Source: Oceanospirillum beijerinckii DSM 7166 (GTDB taxonomy: Bacteria > Pseudomonadota > Gammaproteobacteria > Pseudomonadales > Halomonadaceae). Taken from it: a stretch of DNA of 64,000 nucleotides. A program made the translations under genes and the position numbers. The DNA is taken from contig NZ_KE383829.1 of NCBI RefSeq assembly GCF_000422425.1, positions 40,685-104,684 of the forward strand. The letters run 5' to 3'. Shown piece after piece: positions 19,739 through 28,421 of this stretch (within the stretch, counting starts at the first letter, position 1; the number at the start of each line of letters is the position of its first letter). A model generated the notes under the pieces. The model did no database searches. It was given only the letters and a program-made list of their open reading frames with translations, and was not told the origin of the DNA.

Positions 19739-20647
19739 TCAGGCCGAGCCTGCCTTACGATTGACCAGTTTCAGTATCAGGCTGGCAGGGCCGGCTTCAT
19801 ACCAATGTCGAATGCCCTTTGAGCGCGTGTCCTGGCCCAATGCCTGAGTCATGCGATCCAGAATAATGGCCAGAATCACAATGCCGACCCCTCCCACAGT
19901 TGCCAGGCCTATATCAAGTCGACCAATACCTCTGAGTACCATCAAACCGAGGCCGCCTACAGAGATCATGGAGGCAATCACTACCATTGACAGGCAAAGC
20001 ATCAGCGTTTGGTTGACACCGGCCATAATAGTTGGCATAGCCAGAGGTAATTGAACCTTAAGCAGCATCTGTTTTGGGCTGGCGCCAAATGAGTGAGAGG
20101 CTTCAATGAGATCGGCGGGTACCTGGCGTATGCCCAGGTTGGTTAAGCGGATAACCGGTGGCATGGCGAAAACAATGGTTACGACGACCCCCGGCACGTT
20201 GCCAATACCAAAGAGCATCACAATCGGTACAAGATAGACAAAAGCCGGAGTGGTTTGCATCGCATCCAGAGTCGGGCGGAAGATGTGATTCATCTTCTCG
20301 CTTCGGGCCATCAGAATACCTAAAGGTAAGCCCAATAAAATGCAGAAGAATACCGAGGTCAGTACCAGTGATAGGGTGGTCATCGCCTCGGACCAGGCAC
20401 CAATACCGCCCAGTAGCAATAAGCTTAATACAGTGCCGATAGCCAGGCGTTTATTGGCCAGTTGCCAGGCCATCAGGCCAAATAATGCGATCATCAACAG
20501 AGGTGGTGTTGCATTGAGCAGTAAATCAATGGAGTTCAGCGTCGCATCAATCGGGGCTTTAATACCGGTAAAAAAGGGACGAAAGTTTTCCACGACCCAT
20601 GACAAGCCATCTTCGACCCAGTTTTCCAGGGGAATAACAGGTTCCAC
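19739..20647 (-). CDS. proW: ProW, glycine betaine/proline transporter permease (uninterrupted part)
   Basis: The inner-membrane permease of ProU. The 302-residue open part from GTG 20647 contains all the conserved permease core, from [22 protein letters not shown] through [29 protein letters not shown] split across the EAA-loop region to the C-terminus. The natural start appears to be ATG 20851, three bases after the proV stop, which would give 370 residues, but codon 49 is TGA. GTG 20647 is the only candidate start between that TGA and the core, and it has no Shine-Dalgarno. Production therefore needs TGA read-through, reinitiation at the GTG, or a sequence error at one base. Confidence 0.85.
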   Translation of the reverse strand: MEPVIPLENWVEDGLSWVVENFRPFFTGIKAPIDATLNSIDLLLNATPPLLMIALFGLMAWQLANKRLAIGTVLSLLLLGGIGAWSEAMTTLSLVLTSVFFCILLGLPLGILMARSEKMNHIFRPTLDAMQTTPAFVYLVPIVMLFGIGNVPGVVVTIVFAMPPVIRLTNLGIRQVPADLIEASHSFGASPKQMLLKVQLPLAMPTIMAGVNQTLMLCLSMVVIASMISVGGLGLMVLRGIGRLDIGLATVGGVGIVILAIILDRMTQALGQDTRSKGIRHWYEAGPASLILKLVNRKAGSA

Positions 20648-20704
20648 AAAAGGATTGAGTAGTGTGGGCTCTGCAACTTCTGTCTCTGGAGCCTTCGCTG
20701 TTAG

Positions 20705-20851
20705 TCAGGTTTCTGATTGGGTTACTTCTTCAGAAGAGCGCTCAGCATTACCCCAGGGGTTCGCTTCGGCACTATTTGTTGACGCAAAAGGGTTGCTGGC
20801 TTCGTTTGTCGTTTCACTGGTGCTGGCAAAAGGGTTGTTTTCATCGCTCAT
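20705..20851 (-). pseudogene. proW: N-terminal segment of proW, cut off by an in-frame TGA
   Basis: From ATG 20851 the frame reads MSDENNPFASTSETTNEASN and continues for 48 residues to TGA at 20705-20707. It then continues in the same frame as [13 protein letters not shown] into the ProW core. E. coli ProW (from memory) begins MADQNNPWDTT and has DWLTSTPAP at this place, so the TGA stands exactly where a Trp codon (TGG) is expected. The segment is the disordered cytoplasmic N-terminus typical of ProW. A single G-to-A change explains the stop; no frameshift is involved. Confidence 0.8.
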
Positions 20852-20854
20852 GAG

Positions 20855-22045
20855 TTAAATCTCCCGGTCCAGTGTTTCAAGTAAACGTCCTTTGCTGATA
20901 TTGCCAAGATAGAGGTTGTTATCATCAACGACAGGGACGGCAACGTTTGCCCTGGCGACAATACCCAGCAGTTCACTGATAGGCGTCTCTCCTGAGATAG
21001 CGTTTGGTTCCGTTAAGAGTGCCTGTTCGAGAGTCAGCTCACTCTGTAAGACCTCTTTGAGGGAGTCAACAGAAACGACCCCAATAAAAGCGCCTTTTTT
21101 ATCAATGATATAGCCGTAATCCCGGTCGTTATCCTGAAGCACTTTTAGTCCCGCTCTTAAGCCCTCACTGGAGTCTTTCTTCACGAGCGTCACTTGCTTT
21201 TTAATAGCAATGTCCTTGGCGCTGAAGACGTTACTGACATCAACCCCTTTGAAAAAAGAGCGTACATAATCGTTTGCGGGATTGTGCAGAATCTCATCAG
21301 GTGTTCCCGTTTGTACAACTTCGCCACCTTGCATAATGGCGATACGGTCACCAATACGCATCGCTTCGTCGAGGTCATGGGAAATAAAGACAATGGTGCG
21401 CTGGTGGTCAGACTGGAGTTTGAGAAGCTCATCTTGCATCTCTGTTCTGATAAGGGGATCAAGAGCAGAGAAAGCCTCATCCATCAACATGATGTCAGGA
21501 TCATTTGCAAGGGCCCGTGCCAGACCAACCCTTTGCTGCATACCGCCGGAAAGTTCATCAGGGTAAGAGTCTCCATGCGCGCCGAGGCCAACCTGTTCCA
21601 GGGCTTGTTGGGCTTTCTCTCTGCGTTGCTGTAGCTCTTCACCAGCCAGCTCAAGGCCGAAGGCCGCGTTGTCTAATACGTTCATATGAGGCATTAGGGC
21701 AAAGGACTGGAAAACCATACTGATTTTTTTTCGACGGACGGCCCTTAGCTGCTCTGCATTGATATTGGCAATGTCTTCTCCATCAATCAGTACATGCCCA
21801 CGGGTTGGTTCAATCAGGCGATTTAACAAGCGCACAAGGGTGGATTTTCCAGAGCCAGACAGGCCCATGATGACAAAAATCTCTCCCTCGTTGATCGATA
21901 AGTTAGCTCCCTTGACACCAATGGTGTGCCCTGTCCGGGCAAAAATATCATCTTTACTGACACCCTGATCAAGAAGAGAAAGGGCTTTCTCAGGCTGTTC
22001 ACCGAATACTTTACATAGGTTTTGCACTTCGAGTTTTACAGGCAT
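20855..22045 (-). CDS. proV: ProV, ATP-binding subunit of the glycine betaine/proline transporter
   Basis: The 396-residue ATPase of ProU. Starting [22 protein letters not shown], it has Walker [11 protein letters not shown], the signature [15 protein letters not shown] and Walker [15 protein letters not shown]. Two C-terminal CBS domains (about 275-395) would sense ionic strength and gate transport. Length equals that of E. coli ProV (400). It is the first gene of proVWX and precedes proW by three bases. Osmotic control of the operon is usual in the family; no specific site is recognised upstream. Confidence 0.96.
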   Translation of the reverse strand: MPVKLEVQNLCKVFGEQPEKALSLLDQGVSKDDIFARTGHTIGVKGANLSINEGEIFVIMGLSGSGKSTLVRLLNRLIEPTRGHVLIDGEDIANINAEQLRAVRRKKISMVFQSFALMPHMNVLDNAAFGLELAGEELQQRREKAQQALEQVGLGAHGDSYPDELSGGMQQRVGLARALANDPDIMLMDEAFSALDPLIRTEMQDELLKLQSDHQRTIVFISHDLDEAMRIGDRIAIMQGGEVVQTGTPDEILHNPANDYVRSFFKGVDVSNVFSAKDIAIKKQVTLVKKDSSEGLRAGLKVLQDNDRDYGYIIDKKGAFIGVVSVDSLKEVLQSELTLEQALLTEPNAISGETPISELLGIVARANVAVPVVDDNNLYLGNISKGRLLETLDREI

Positions 22046-22284
22046 AAGTTTTCAAATTTGGCTATTGGTTAAGGTTGCCATCTTTTATTACAGCTGTATC
22101 TATTTAGTTTGTTTTCTGGTTTTATTGATTACAGCTATATCCTTTTTATACCATACAGGTTTAGAGTTTTTGTTTCAAAGTGGCTTTTTATTGGGTTTTT
22201 TTGGTGGGTGTGGTTTTAAAGTAATTTGTGTACTAAATATCTTGTGAGTATTGGTTTTCAAGAGGGGATCAGTTTGGGGGAGGT

Positions 22285-23706
22285 CTAAGCGTTCAAAACC
22301 TGTCCCAGTTGGGTCAGTGCCTGGGTGCGTTTGTCATCCCAGTGGTGGGCAAAGCTCAGGCGCAGGCAATGGCTATGCTGGCCAGATACGGAGAACAGTG
22401 CGCCGGGTGTGATCACGATTCCTTGCTGCAATGCCTGCTGGTAACAGCTCAGAGTATCTTGATGGTTATCCAGTTCTAACCAGAGTGCTAAGCCGCCGTT
22501 AGGCTGACTGATACGCGTTGTCTTGCTTAGCTGTTTTGGCCAGTGCTGCTGAATCAGATGGATCAACTGGTCCCGGTTGTTTCGTAACTCCAGTCGCTGG
22601 CGCTTGAGGTATGAGCGATAGCCGCCATCTCGAATAAATTCGCAGACACCCTGTTGCAGGTAACGGCTGCTGGCCAGCTGCGTCACCAGTTTCAAACGCA
22701 AAATACGGGCATGCCAGCGGGCACCATCGATCCAGCCCAGCCTGAGATCACGAGACAGACTTTTAGAAAAAGAGCTGCAGAGGATAACTCGGTTGTCCTG
22801 ATCCAGGGCTTTGAGTGGATCTGGTTGCTGTACAAAACCGGTATCGGCGTAGATATCGTCTTCGACAATGGCCAGATCGTGCTCTTCCGCCAGAGAGAGT
22901 AGTTTTTTACGGGCGCTGTCCGGCATTAATGCACCGGAAGGCGTGGCATAGGCGGGAGATACGACACAGGCGCGGATCGGCCATTGCTTTAAGGCATTTT
23001 CCAGAGCATCCATATCCATACCGTGCACCGGGGAGGAGGGAATTTCGATCACCCGCAGCTCAAGCTGTTCCAGCATCTGCAACACACCGTAGAAGCCTGG
23101 TGACTCTACCGCGACAATATCCCCTCGTTGGCAGCAGGCCATCAAAGCCAGAAACATCGCATGCTGGCAGCCAGAGGTAATGCAGAAATGCTCAGCTTTA
23201 CAATGATAATAACCCCGACGGTGGTAGTGCAGGGCCAGCTGTTCTCTCAAACCAGGATCACCCGCCGGTTGATCATAGTATTGAGATCTATCGCCACGTT
23301 GGCTACGCAGTGCGCGGCTCAGACAGCGGTTAAGGGCTGTAATACCCGGTGATGGTTCTCCCGCCTGTAGATCCGGCAAAATATCAAAGGCAGCACTACG
23401 ACTCATAATATCGGCAAAAACATCACTCAGGCTGACAGGCCGGGGGGGGAGCATGGTGGCGGTGGTGCGTGGTTTTGGTGTTTCTTTGCCGGGTTTGAGT
23501 ACAAAGTAACCGGCTTTAGGGCGGGATTCTATTAGTCCCAGTGCTTCCAGGCGCTGATAGGCATGTAATACGGTCGCTTTGGAGATCTGCTGCTGTTCGC
23601 ATAGATCGCGAATTGAAGGCAATCGTTCACCGGGTGGCCAACGTTGCTCCTGTAAGCCTTTCAGTAACCACTTTTCCAGTTTTTGGTAACGATATTCCCG
23701 CGGCAT
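22285..23706 (-). CDS. MocR-family transcriptional regulator (GntR head, aminotransferase-like body)
   Basis: The 473-residue product has a winged-helix GntR domain at its N-terminus (RLPSIRDLCEQQQISKATVLHAYQRLEALGLIESRPKAGYFV, quoted as positions about 28-70) joined to a fold-type I aminotransferase domain from about 110. The PLP lysine lies in SSFSKSLSRD and the SPAYATPSG loop is typical. MocR proteins use PLP or an amino-compound as effector and usually control a neighbouring gene. Here the gene is divergent from ccoG, and a pair of direct repeats in the shared promoter region may be its site. The target is unknown. Confidence 0.9.
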   Translation of the reverse strand: MPREYRYQKLEKWLLKGLQEQRWPPGERLPSIRDLCEQQQISKATVLHAYQRLEALGLIESRPKAGYFVLKPGKETPKPRTTATMLPPRPVSLSDVFADIMSRSAAFDILPDLQAGEPSPGITALNRCLSRALRSQRGDRSQYYDQPAGDPGLREQLALHYHRRGYYHCKAEHFCITSGCQHAMFLALMACCQRGDIVAVESPGFYGVLQMLEQLELRVIEIPSSPVHGMDMDALENALKQWPIRACVVSPAYATPSGALMPDSARKKLLSLAEEHDLAIVEDDIYADTGFVQQPDPLKALDQDNRVILCSSFSKSLSRDLRLGWIDGARWHARILRLKLVTQLASSRYLQQGVCEFIRDGGYRSYLKRQRLELRNNRDQLIHLIQQHWPKQLSKTTRISQPNGGLALWLELDNHQDTLSCYQQALQQGIVITPGALFSVSGQHSHCLRLSFAHHWDDKRTQALTQLGQVLNA

Positions 23707-23742
23707 TTGCTGTCCCGTTTTTTGCTTAATATTGCATGATTG

Positions 23743-23756
23743 TTGACCTGTATCAG
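23743..23756. promoter_or_regulatory. Weak FNR/Anr-like box upstream of ccoG
   Basis: TTGAC-CTGT-ATCAG matches the FNR consensus TTGAT-N4-ATCAA at eight of ten defined positions. It lies about 195 bp before ccoG, rather far for direct activation. Confidence 0.2.
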
Positions 23757-23825
23757 GTAAGCATCACTATTGGGTGTAAAGTGTTTTTATGCCTGAGCAC
23801 AGTCAATCACACGAATCTATTTTGA

Positions 23826-23846
23826 CATACAAATTGGGCATACAAA
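23826..23846. repeat. Direct repeat CATACAAA x2, candidate MocR operator
   Basis: The octamer CATACAAA occurs at 23826-23833 and 23839-23846, 13 bp apart start to start, in the region between the divergent MocR gene and ccoG. A TTGACA hexamer (23822-23827) overlaps the first copy. MocR regulators often bind short direct repeats in their own promoter regions. Confidence 0.4.
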
Positions 23847-23950
23847 AATAATCTGTGCCTATTATTTTTAATTTTTTTATACCTGCACCTAAAAGTTATT
23901 TCCCGGTAATCTTCTCGCCAACCTGAATCCAGATTAGAAGACCGAGTGCT

Positions 23951-25432
23951 ATGGATAAAATACCTGTTGCCCAGATAACCGAGTCTGCAGAACAGGCGGT
24001 AAGTTATGTACCGCCAGAAGATAAATTTTATGTTCGCTTGATCGAGGGACGATTCCAGAACTTAAGGCGCATGATCAGCTGGCCGCTGCTGATACTGTTT
24101 TTTGCCTTGGCCTGGATTCAGGTGGATGGTCAGCCATGGCTGTTCTTCTCTTTTGCAGAGCGTAAGATTTTCCTGTTTGGCTGGATCGTATCCTGGCATG
24201 ACCTGCCCATCATGGCGGGCCTGATGATTGCCGGAGCCTGCCTGCTCTTCTTTATGGCCGTCGCCTGGGGGCGGGTGTGGTGTGGCTTTGCCTGCCCGCA
24301 AAGTATCTGGACCTGGATGTTTATTCGTATCGAACAGTGGGCCGAGGGGAAAGCCAATGTGCGTGCGAAAAATGACAAGCTGCCGCTGACCGGTAAGCGT
24401 CTGGCCCGTCGTATCCTGAAGCATGTGTTATGGCTGGGGGCTGCGCTGTTCACCACCATCACCTTTACTGGTTACTTTGTCCCGGTACGTGAGCTGATTG
24501 GTGATCTGGTAACACTGGAATCCTCCGTAATGACCCTGGGCTGGCTGATCAGCATGACCTCTCTGACCTACCTGAATGCGGGGTTGGTGCGGGAAAAGAT
24601 CTGCCTGCATGCTTGCCCGTACTCCCGCTTTCAGGGCGTGATGTTTGACACTCACACCCGCACCGTTAGCTACGATCTTAATCGCGGAGAACCTCGTCGC
24701 TTAAACCGCAAGGCGGCTCAGCAGACGGGCGTGCAGTATGCAGAAGTCAGTAGCGCAAATAGTAGTGCCGGTAGCGTAAATAGTACTGCCAGTAGCTGCT
24801 CCAGTACCAAGCAAGGCGACTGCGTTGACTGTAATATCTGTGTGCAGGTCTGTCCTGTAGGTATTGATATTCGTGATGGTCTGCAAGCAGCCTGTATCGA
24901 TTGTGGTGCCTGTATTGATGCCTGTGATGAAGTGATGGCTAAGATAGGTAAACCAATGGGCCTGATCCGTTTTGCCTCAGAAGCTGAGCTTGCGGGCAGT
25001 AGTGAAGCCAAATCGGGGCTGGCCAGTTTATTACGCCCGAAACTGGCAGGTTATGCTTCGGTGGTGGCCTGTTCGATCGTTGCGGTACTGTTTGGCTTTA
25101 TGAATACCCTGGATCTACTGGTAGAAGTGCGTCGTGATCGTCTTCAGTTATACACCAAGGTGGATAGTGGAACCGTATGTAATAACTACTACCTGAAGGT
25201 AGAGGCGTTTGATAACGGCATTAATCAGGTACAGGTTTCGGTTGAGGGTTTGGATAATCTGCAGCTACATGGTCAACCAGAGATCAATATTCACACGGAT
25301 AATGCAGCCTGGCGCACCTATCGAGTCTGTACCAATCAGGCGCAACAGCCCAGAAGCGAGATCCAGTTTGTTCTCAGCACACCTGATGCAGAAGTCAGGA
25401 AGAAAACAACCTTCCTGACCAGCTCAATCTAA
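23951..25432 (+). CDS. ccoG: CcoG (FixG/RdxA), cbb3 oxidase assembly ferredoxin-type protein
   Basis: CcoG reduces copper for assembly of cbb3-type cytochrome c oxidase. The 493-residue membrane protein has about five membrane helices. It has the GRVWCGFACPQSIWTW motif, HACPYSRFQGVMFD, and two 4Fe-4S binding sets (CVDCNICVQVCPVGIDIR and CIDCGACIDACDEVM, about residues 297-330), followed by a C-terminal Ig-like FixG domain. A Ser/Asn/Thr-rich stretch of about 25 residues before the first cluster is an insertion not usual in the family. Structural cco genes are not nearby. The MocR gene is divergent. Confidence 0.94.
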   Translation: MDKIPVAQITESAEQAVSYVPPEDKFYVRLIEGRFQNLRRMISWPLLILFFALAWIQVDGQPWLFFSFAERKIFLFGWIVSWHDLPIMAGLMIAGACLLFFMAVAWGRVWCGFACPQSIWTWMFIRIEQWAEGKANVRAKNDKLPLTGKRLARRILKHVLWLGAALFTTITFTGYFVPVRELIGDLVTLESSVMTLGWLISMTSLTYLNAGLVREKICLHACPYSRFQGVMFDTHTRTVSYDLNRGEPRRLNRKAAQQTGVQYAEVSSANSSAGSVNSTASSCSSTKQGDCVDCNICVQVCPVGIDIRDGLQAACIDCGACIDACDEVMAKIGKPMGLIRFASEAELAGSSEAKSGLASLLRPKLAGYASVVACSIVAVLFGFMNTLDLLVEVRRDRLQLYTKVDSGTVCNNYYLKVEAFDNGINQVQVSVEGLDNLQLHGQPEINIHTDNAAWRTYRVCTNQAQQPRSEIQFVLSTPDAEVRKKTTFLTSSI

Positions 25433-25520
25433 GTCGAGGGCGTCGATCAGAATAAATTGATAAGCAGTCTCTCTAAGAGAAAACCTTTTCAGAAGTGGTT
25501 GTGATAAGCAATCAAGCCTT

Positions 25521-25552
25521 GCCCGGTATTAAGGTCGATACCGGGCTTTTTT
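25521..25552 (+). terminator. Rho-independent terminator after ccoG
   Basis: A 9-bp GC-rich stem (GCCCGGTAT / ATACCGGGC) with an 8-base loop and six T residues follows ccoG by about 90 bases, between convergent ccoG and moeB. Confidence 0.88.
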
Positions 25553-25632
25553 GTTTGCCACTATTGAAAACGGTTCCATTGAAAAAGGTTCAATGGTGGC
25601 GAAGGTTTCGTGAACAGGTTCAATATCTGCGC

Positions 25633-26379
25633 CTATTTGCCTGAACAAACAGGGCACTCAGGGTCTTTGCTCAGTTTCATACTGCGCCATTGGCTGTTTA
25701 GACCATCAAACGCCATTAAGCGACCTATTGCTGTTTCACCGGCACCTGACAGAATCTTTACCGCTTCCAGTGCCTGCATGCTGCCAATAACGCCAACCAG
25801 AGGCGCAATGACACCGTTTTCGGCACAGCGTAACTCTTCATCCTCACCCTCTTCATACAGGCAGCGGTAGCATGGGCTATCCGGTTTGCGCGAATCAAAC
25901 ACCGCTAGCTGACCACCAAACTGAATAGCAGCGCCGGAAACCAGAGGAGTCTGCATCTCAACACAGTAGCGATTGATCTCGAAGCGGGTTGAGAAACGAT
26001 CACTGCAATCGATCACCAGGTCATTCAGAATCACCTGCTGCATCAGCTGATCACTGGTTAGCTTCTCTGGTATGGTAATTACCTGGCACTCAGGGTTAAT
26101 GGCGTGAATCGCCTCGCGGGCAGAATCAACCTTTAAGCGACCTACATCCTCTTCACCATGAGCAATCTGGCGCTGCAGATTGGAGTGATCCACTTCATCG
26201 AAGTCGCTGATAACCAGAGCCCCGACACCTGCTGCAGCCAGATAAAGCGCAACAGGAGAACCCAATCCACCCATGCCTATAATTAATACACGGGCATCCA
26301 TCAGACGTTGCTGACCGGCAATATCAACTTCCGGTAACATAATCTGACGGCTGTATCTCAGCAGGTGCTGATCATTCAT
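25633..26379 (-). CDS. moeB: MoeB/ThiF-family sulfur-carrier adenylyltransferase
   Basis: The 248-residue E1-like enzyme adenylates the C-terminal Gly of MoaD (molybdopterin) and possibly ThiS. It begins LLRYSRQIMLPEVDIAGQQ, has the nucleotide loop IGMGGLGSPVALYLAAAGVG and the conserved Arg/Gln in NLQRQIAH, and two zinc-binding CxxC pairs (CYRC and CPVC). Length matches E. coli MoeB (249). MoeB lies downstream of prmC in many gammaproteobacteria; here lrp stands between. MoeB and ThiF cannot be separated firmly from sequence alone. Confidence 0.9.
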   Translation of the reverse strand: MNDQHLLRYSRQIMLPEVDIAGQQRLMDARVLIIGMGGLGSPVALYLAAAGVGALVISDFDEVDHSNLQRQIAHGEEDVGRLKVDSAREAIHAINPECQVITIPEKLTSDQLMQQVILNDLVIDCSDRFSTRFEINRYCVEMQTPLVSGAAIQFGGQLAVFDSRKPDSPCYRCLYEEGEDEELRCAENGVIAPLVGVIGSMQALEAVKILSGAGETAIGRLMAFDGLNSQWRSMKLSKDPECPVCSGK

Positions 26380-26424
26380 AACCTTGTACTACCTGTATTT
26401 AGGGTCAGTGTTTTAAAACAAAGA

Positions 26425-26466
26425 AGCCCTATATTTTGCAGCCATCAGGCCGGAAAATATAGGGCT
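26425..26466 (-). terminator. Terminator between lrp and moeB
   Basis: A 13-bp perfect stem (arms 26425-26437 and 26454-26466) with a 16-base loop lies after the lrp stop. On the minus strand it is followed by TCTTTGTTTT. It should end the lrp transcript and leave moeB to its own promoter. Confidence 0.75.
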
Positions 26467-26536
26467 CTGTTTATGCCTTTTGATGTTCATAGGCATATGC
26501 TGGGAAGAACATGCTAAAACAGCATGTTGAAGATGA

Positions 26537-27049
26537 TCAGGTCAGCTGATTATCTTCAAATTCAGCCAAATCCGGTACATAGATAGAAGCGTCTTCTTTT
26601 ACTTCTTCCATCACTACATAGCTCTTGGATTCTTTTACGCCGGGTAGCGTCAGCACCACATCTTCCAGTAGTTGACGATAAGCTGACATCTCTGGAATAC
26701 GGCATTTCAGGATATAGTCAAACTGACCGGATACTAGGTGGCATTCCTGAATCTGAGGCTGTTTGGATACTGCACGACGGAACTCATCGAATACAGCGGA
26801 AGACTGAGTTTCCAGACTGATCTCAACAAATACCAGTAGATTAGCTCTCAGATACTTAGGGTTTAGCAGGGCCTTGTAGCCTTTAATTACCTCATTGCGC
26901 TCTAAACGCTTAACACGTTCCAGACATGGAGTAGTGGACAGGCCAACTTGGTTTGCCAGATCTACGTAAGAGATACGGGCATTTTCCTGCAGGCAGGCCA
27001 GAATTTTTAGGTCGATGCGATCAAGCGCGCGTGGTTTTGAAGGTTTCAT
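26537..27049 (-). CDS. lrp: Lrp, leucine-responsive global regulator
   Basis: The 170-residue product matches Lrp closely: an N-terminal helix-turn-helix (LDRIDLKILACLQENARISYVDLANQVGLSTTPCLERVKRLE, positions about 9-50), then the RAM effector domain with LLVFVEISLETQ, IQECHLVSGQFDYILK and LPGVKESKSYVVMEEVK. The LSxTPCLERVxRLE and YVVMEEVK stretches are those of true Lrp rather than AsnC paralogs. A C-terminal extension of about 15 acidic residues exceeds E. coli Lrp (164). It lies between prmC and moeB, with 223 bp of upstream DNA for its promoter. Confidence 0.9.
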   Translation of the reverse strand: MKPSKPRALDRIDLKILACLQENARISYVDLANQVGLSTTPCLERVKRLERNEVIKGYKALLNPKYLRANLLVFVEISLETQSSAVFDEFRRAVSKQPQIQECHLVSGQFDYILKCRIPEMSAYRQLLEDVVLTLPGVKESKSYVVMEEVKEDASIYVPDLAEFEDNQLT

Positions 27050-27272
27050 AGCGGGTCGAAACGTCTCATCAGTTCAGAATGTTTTGCTGGTTATTATCTT
27101 TATCCCAGCAATTCTTGCTGATTAAGCTTAGCGTTAAGCTGCAATAGAATTCAAGGCTTCTCAGGGGGTAAAACACTAATACTTTATTGTTAGCTGCTTT
27201 GAATCAGGTGAAAACCTCTGCCTATGACCGGGTTACACCGATCTATCCAGAGTTTTTCACTATAGGATAAGT

Positions 27273-28124
27273 TTACCAGCGACCATAAGTTGCCCGATCA
27301 ACCCCTGCTAGATCCTGCAGGCTGGCCACCTCTTTATAACCATTGCCTAGCATAATTTCCTGCACTGCAGCTGCTTGGTTATAACCGTGCTCCAGCAATA
27401 ACCAGCCACCCTGTTTTAAACAGCGTTGGCTTTGCTGGCAGATGACACGAATATCATCCAGACCATCAGGGCCTGAGGTTAATGCCGATAGCGGCTCAAA
27501 ACGTACATCGCCCTGAGACAGATGAGGATCGTCCGCTTCAATATAAGGTGGGTTGCTGACGATTAGATCAAACGCGTTATCTGGCAAAGCCTGGCACCAA
27601 TCCGATTGCAGCACCTTAACCTGCTTTAAACCCAGTTGATCACGGTTTTGCGTCGCTAGCGCCACTGCTCCAGGTTGATAGTCACAGGCGTACACCTGCC
27701 AATCTGGCTTTTCACTGGCCAGCGCCAGCGCAATGGCCCCTGTGCCTGTGCCCAGATCTGCAATACAGGCCTCATTCTGGGGTAGCAGTGATAGCACCTG
27801 TTCAACCAAAGCCTCGGTATCGGGGCGGGGGATCAGGGTATCGGGGCTAACCTTAAGGTTTAAGCCCCAAAACTCACGATAGCCGATCAGATAAGCCACC
27901 GGCTGTCCGATGGCGCGCTCGGCGAGCAAGGCCTGATATTTTTGCCATTGCTCCAGTGTCAGTAGCTTATCGGACCAGGTATACAGCCAGGTCCGGTCTT
28001 TTCCCATCACATCAGCTAATAGCAGCTCTGCATCCAGGCGCACGGTATCGGATACTTGATCGGCTTGCTGTAATAACTCACACGCCTTCGCTAATGCTTG
28101 CTGGATATCGGGCAGTGCTGCCAT
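27273..28124 (-). CDS. prmC: PrmC (HemK), release-factor glutamine methyltransferase
   Basis: PrmC methylates the Gln of the GGQ motif in RF1 and RF2. The 283-residue product has an N-terminal helical substrate domain, the SAM-binding loop ADLGTGTGAIALALA, and the diagnostic NPPY motif in IVSNPPYIEADD. It lies downstream of prfA, which encodes its substrate RF1. Here the two are separated by about 300 bp containing a REP/MITE-like element rather than being directly joined. Length is close to E. coli PrmC (277). Confidence 0.95.
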   Translation of the reverse strand: MAALPDIQQALAKACELLQQADQVSDTVRLDAELLLADVMGKDRTWLYTWSDKLLTLEQWQKYQALLAERAIGQPVAYLIGYREFWGLNLKVSPDTLIPRPDTEALVEQVLSLLPQNEACIADLGTGTGAIALALASEKPDWQVYACDYQPGAVALATQNRDQLGLKQVKVLQSDWCQALPDNAFDLIVSNPPYIEADDPHLSQGDVRFEPLSALTSGPDGLDDIRVICQQSQRCLKQGGWLLLEHGYNQAAAVQEIMLGNGYKEVASLQDLAGVDRATYGRW

Positions 28125-28266
28125 GCTTCTATTACCTTCTCAAGTGATATAGATCTGACGGATCTAATGGGCTAACCGTATTGAGCTATTTATAGCGTTA
28201 CTTGAGCTTATGGATTGACTTAAGCGGCTAAACAAAGCCGCTTAAAATCACCCCATGCAGCACTAA

Positions 28267-28415
28267 TACCATTCCCGATACGCTTTTTGATATCGAATAG
28301 GTTTGTATCAAGGTTGAATAAGCGAAACGCCATCCGACACTGACTCCGATATCGGATAATTGTCGGAAGGCGCCTTGCGGCTTTTCCGACCTACAACTAC
28401 TTATCCGGTTTGGTA
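28267..28415. repeat. REP/MITE-like dispersed repeat, copy 1
   Basis: A 149-bp element is bounded by imperfect inverted ends (TACCATTCCCGATA and TATCCGGTTTGGTA). It contains a palindromic core where TTGTCGGAA and TTCCGACCTACAA flank GGCGCCTTGCGGC. A second copy is at 53065-53200. The core resembles the layout of enterobacterial REP units. It fills most of the prfA-prmC gap and has no open frame. Confidence 0.8.
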
Positions 28416-28421
28416 TAAGGG

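Noticed and set aside
20705-20707. TGA in proW as a selenocysteine codon
   Set aside because: ProW has no selenocysteine member known to me, the aligned residue in E. coli is Trp, and no SECIS-like hairpin follows closely.
22065-22247. Small hydrophobic plus-strand frame of 60 codons upstream of proV
   Set aside because: It lies in AT-rich promoter DNA, has no ribosome site, and its hydrophobicity follows from T-rich composition.
28267-28415. Insertion sequence in the prfA-prmC gap
   Set aside because: The element is under 150 bp, has no transposase frame, and fits a REP or MITE better.
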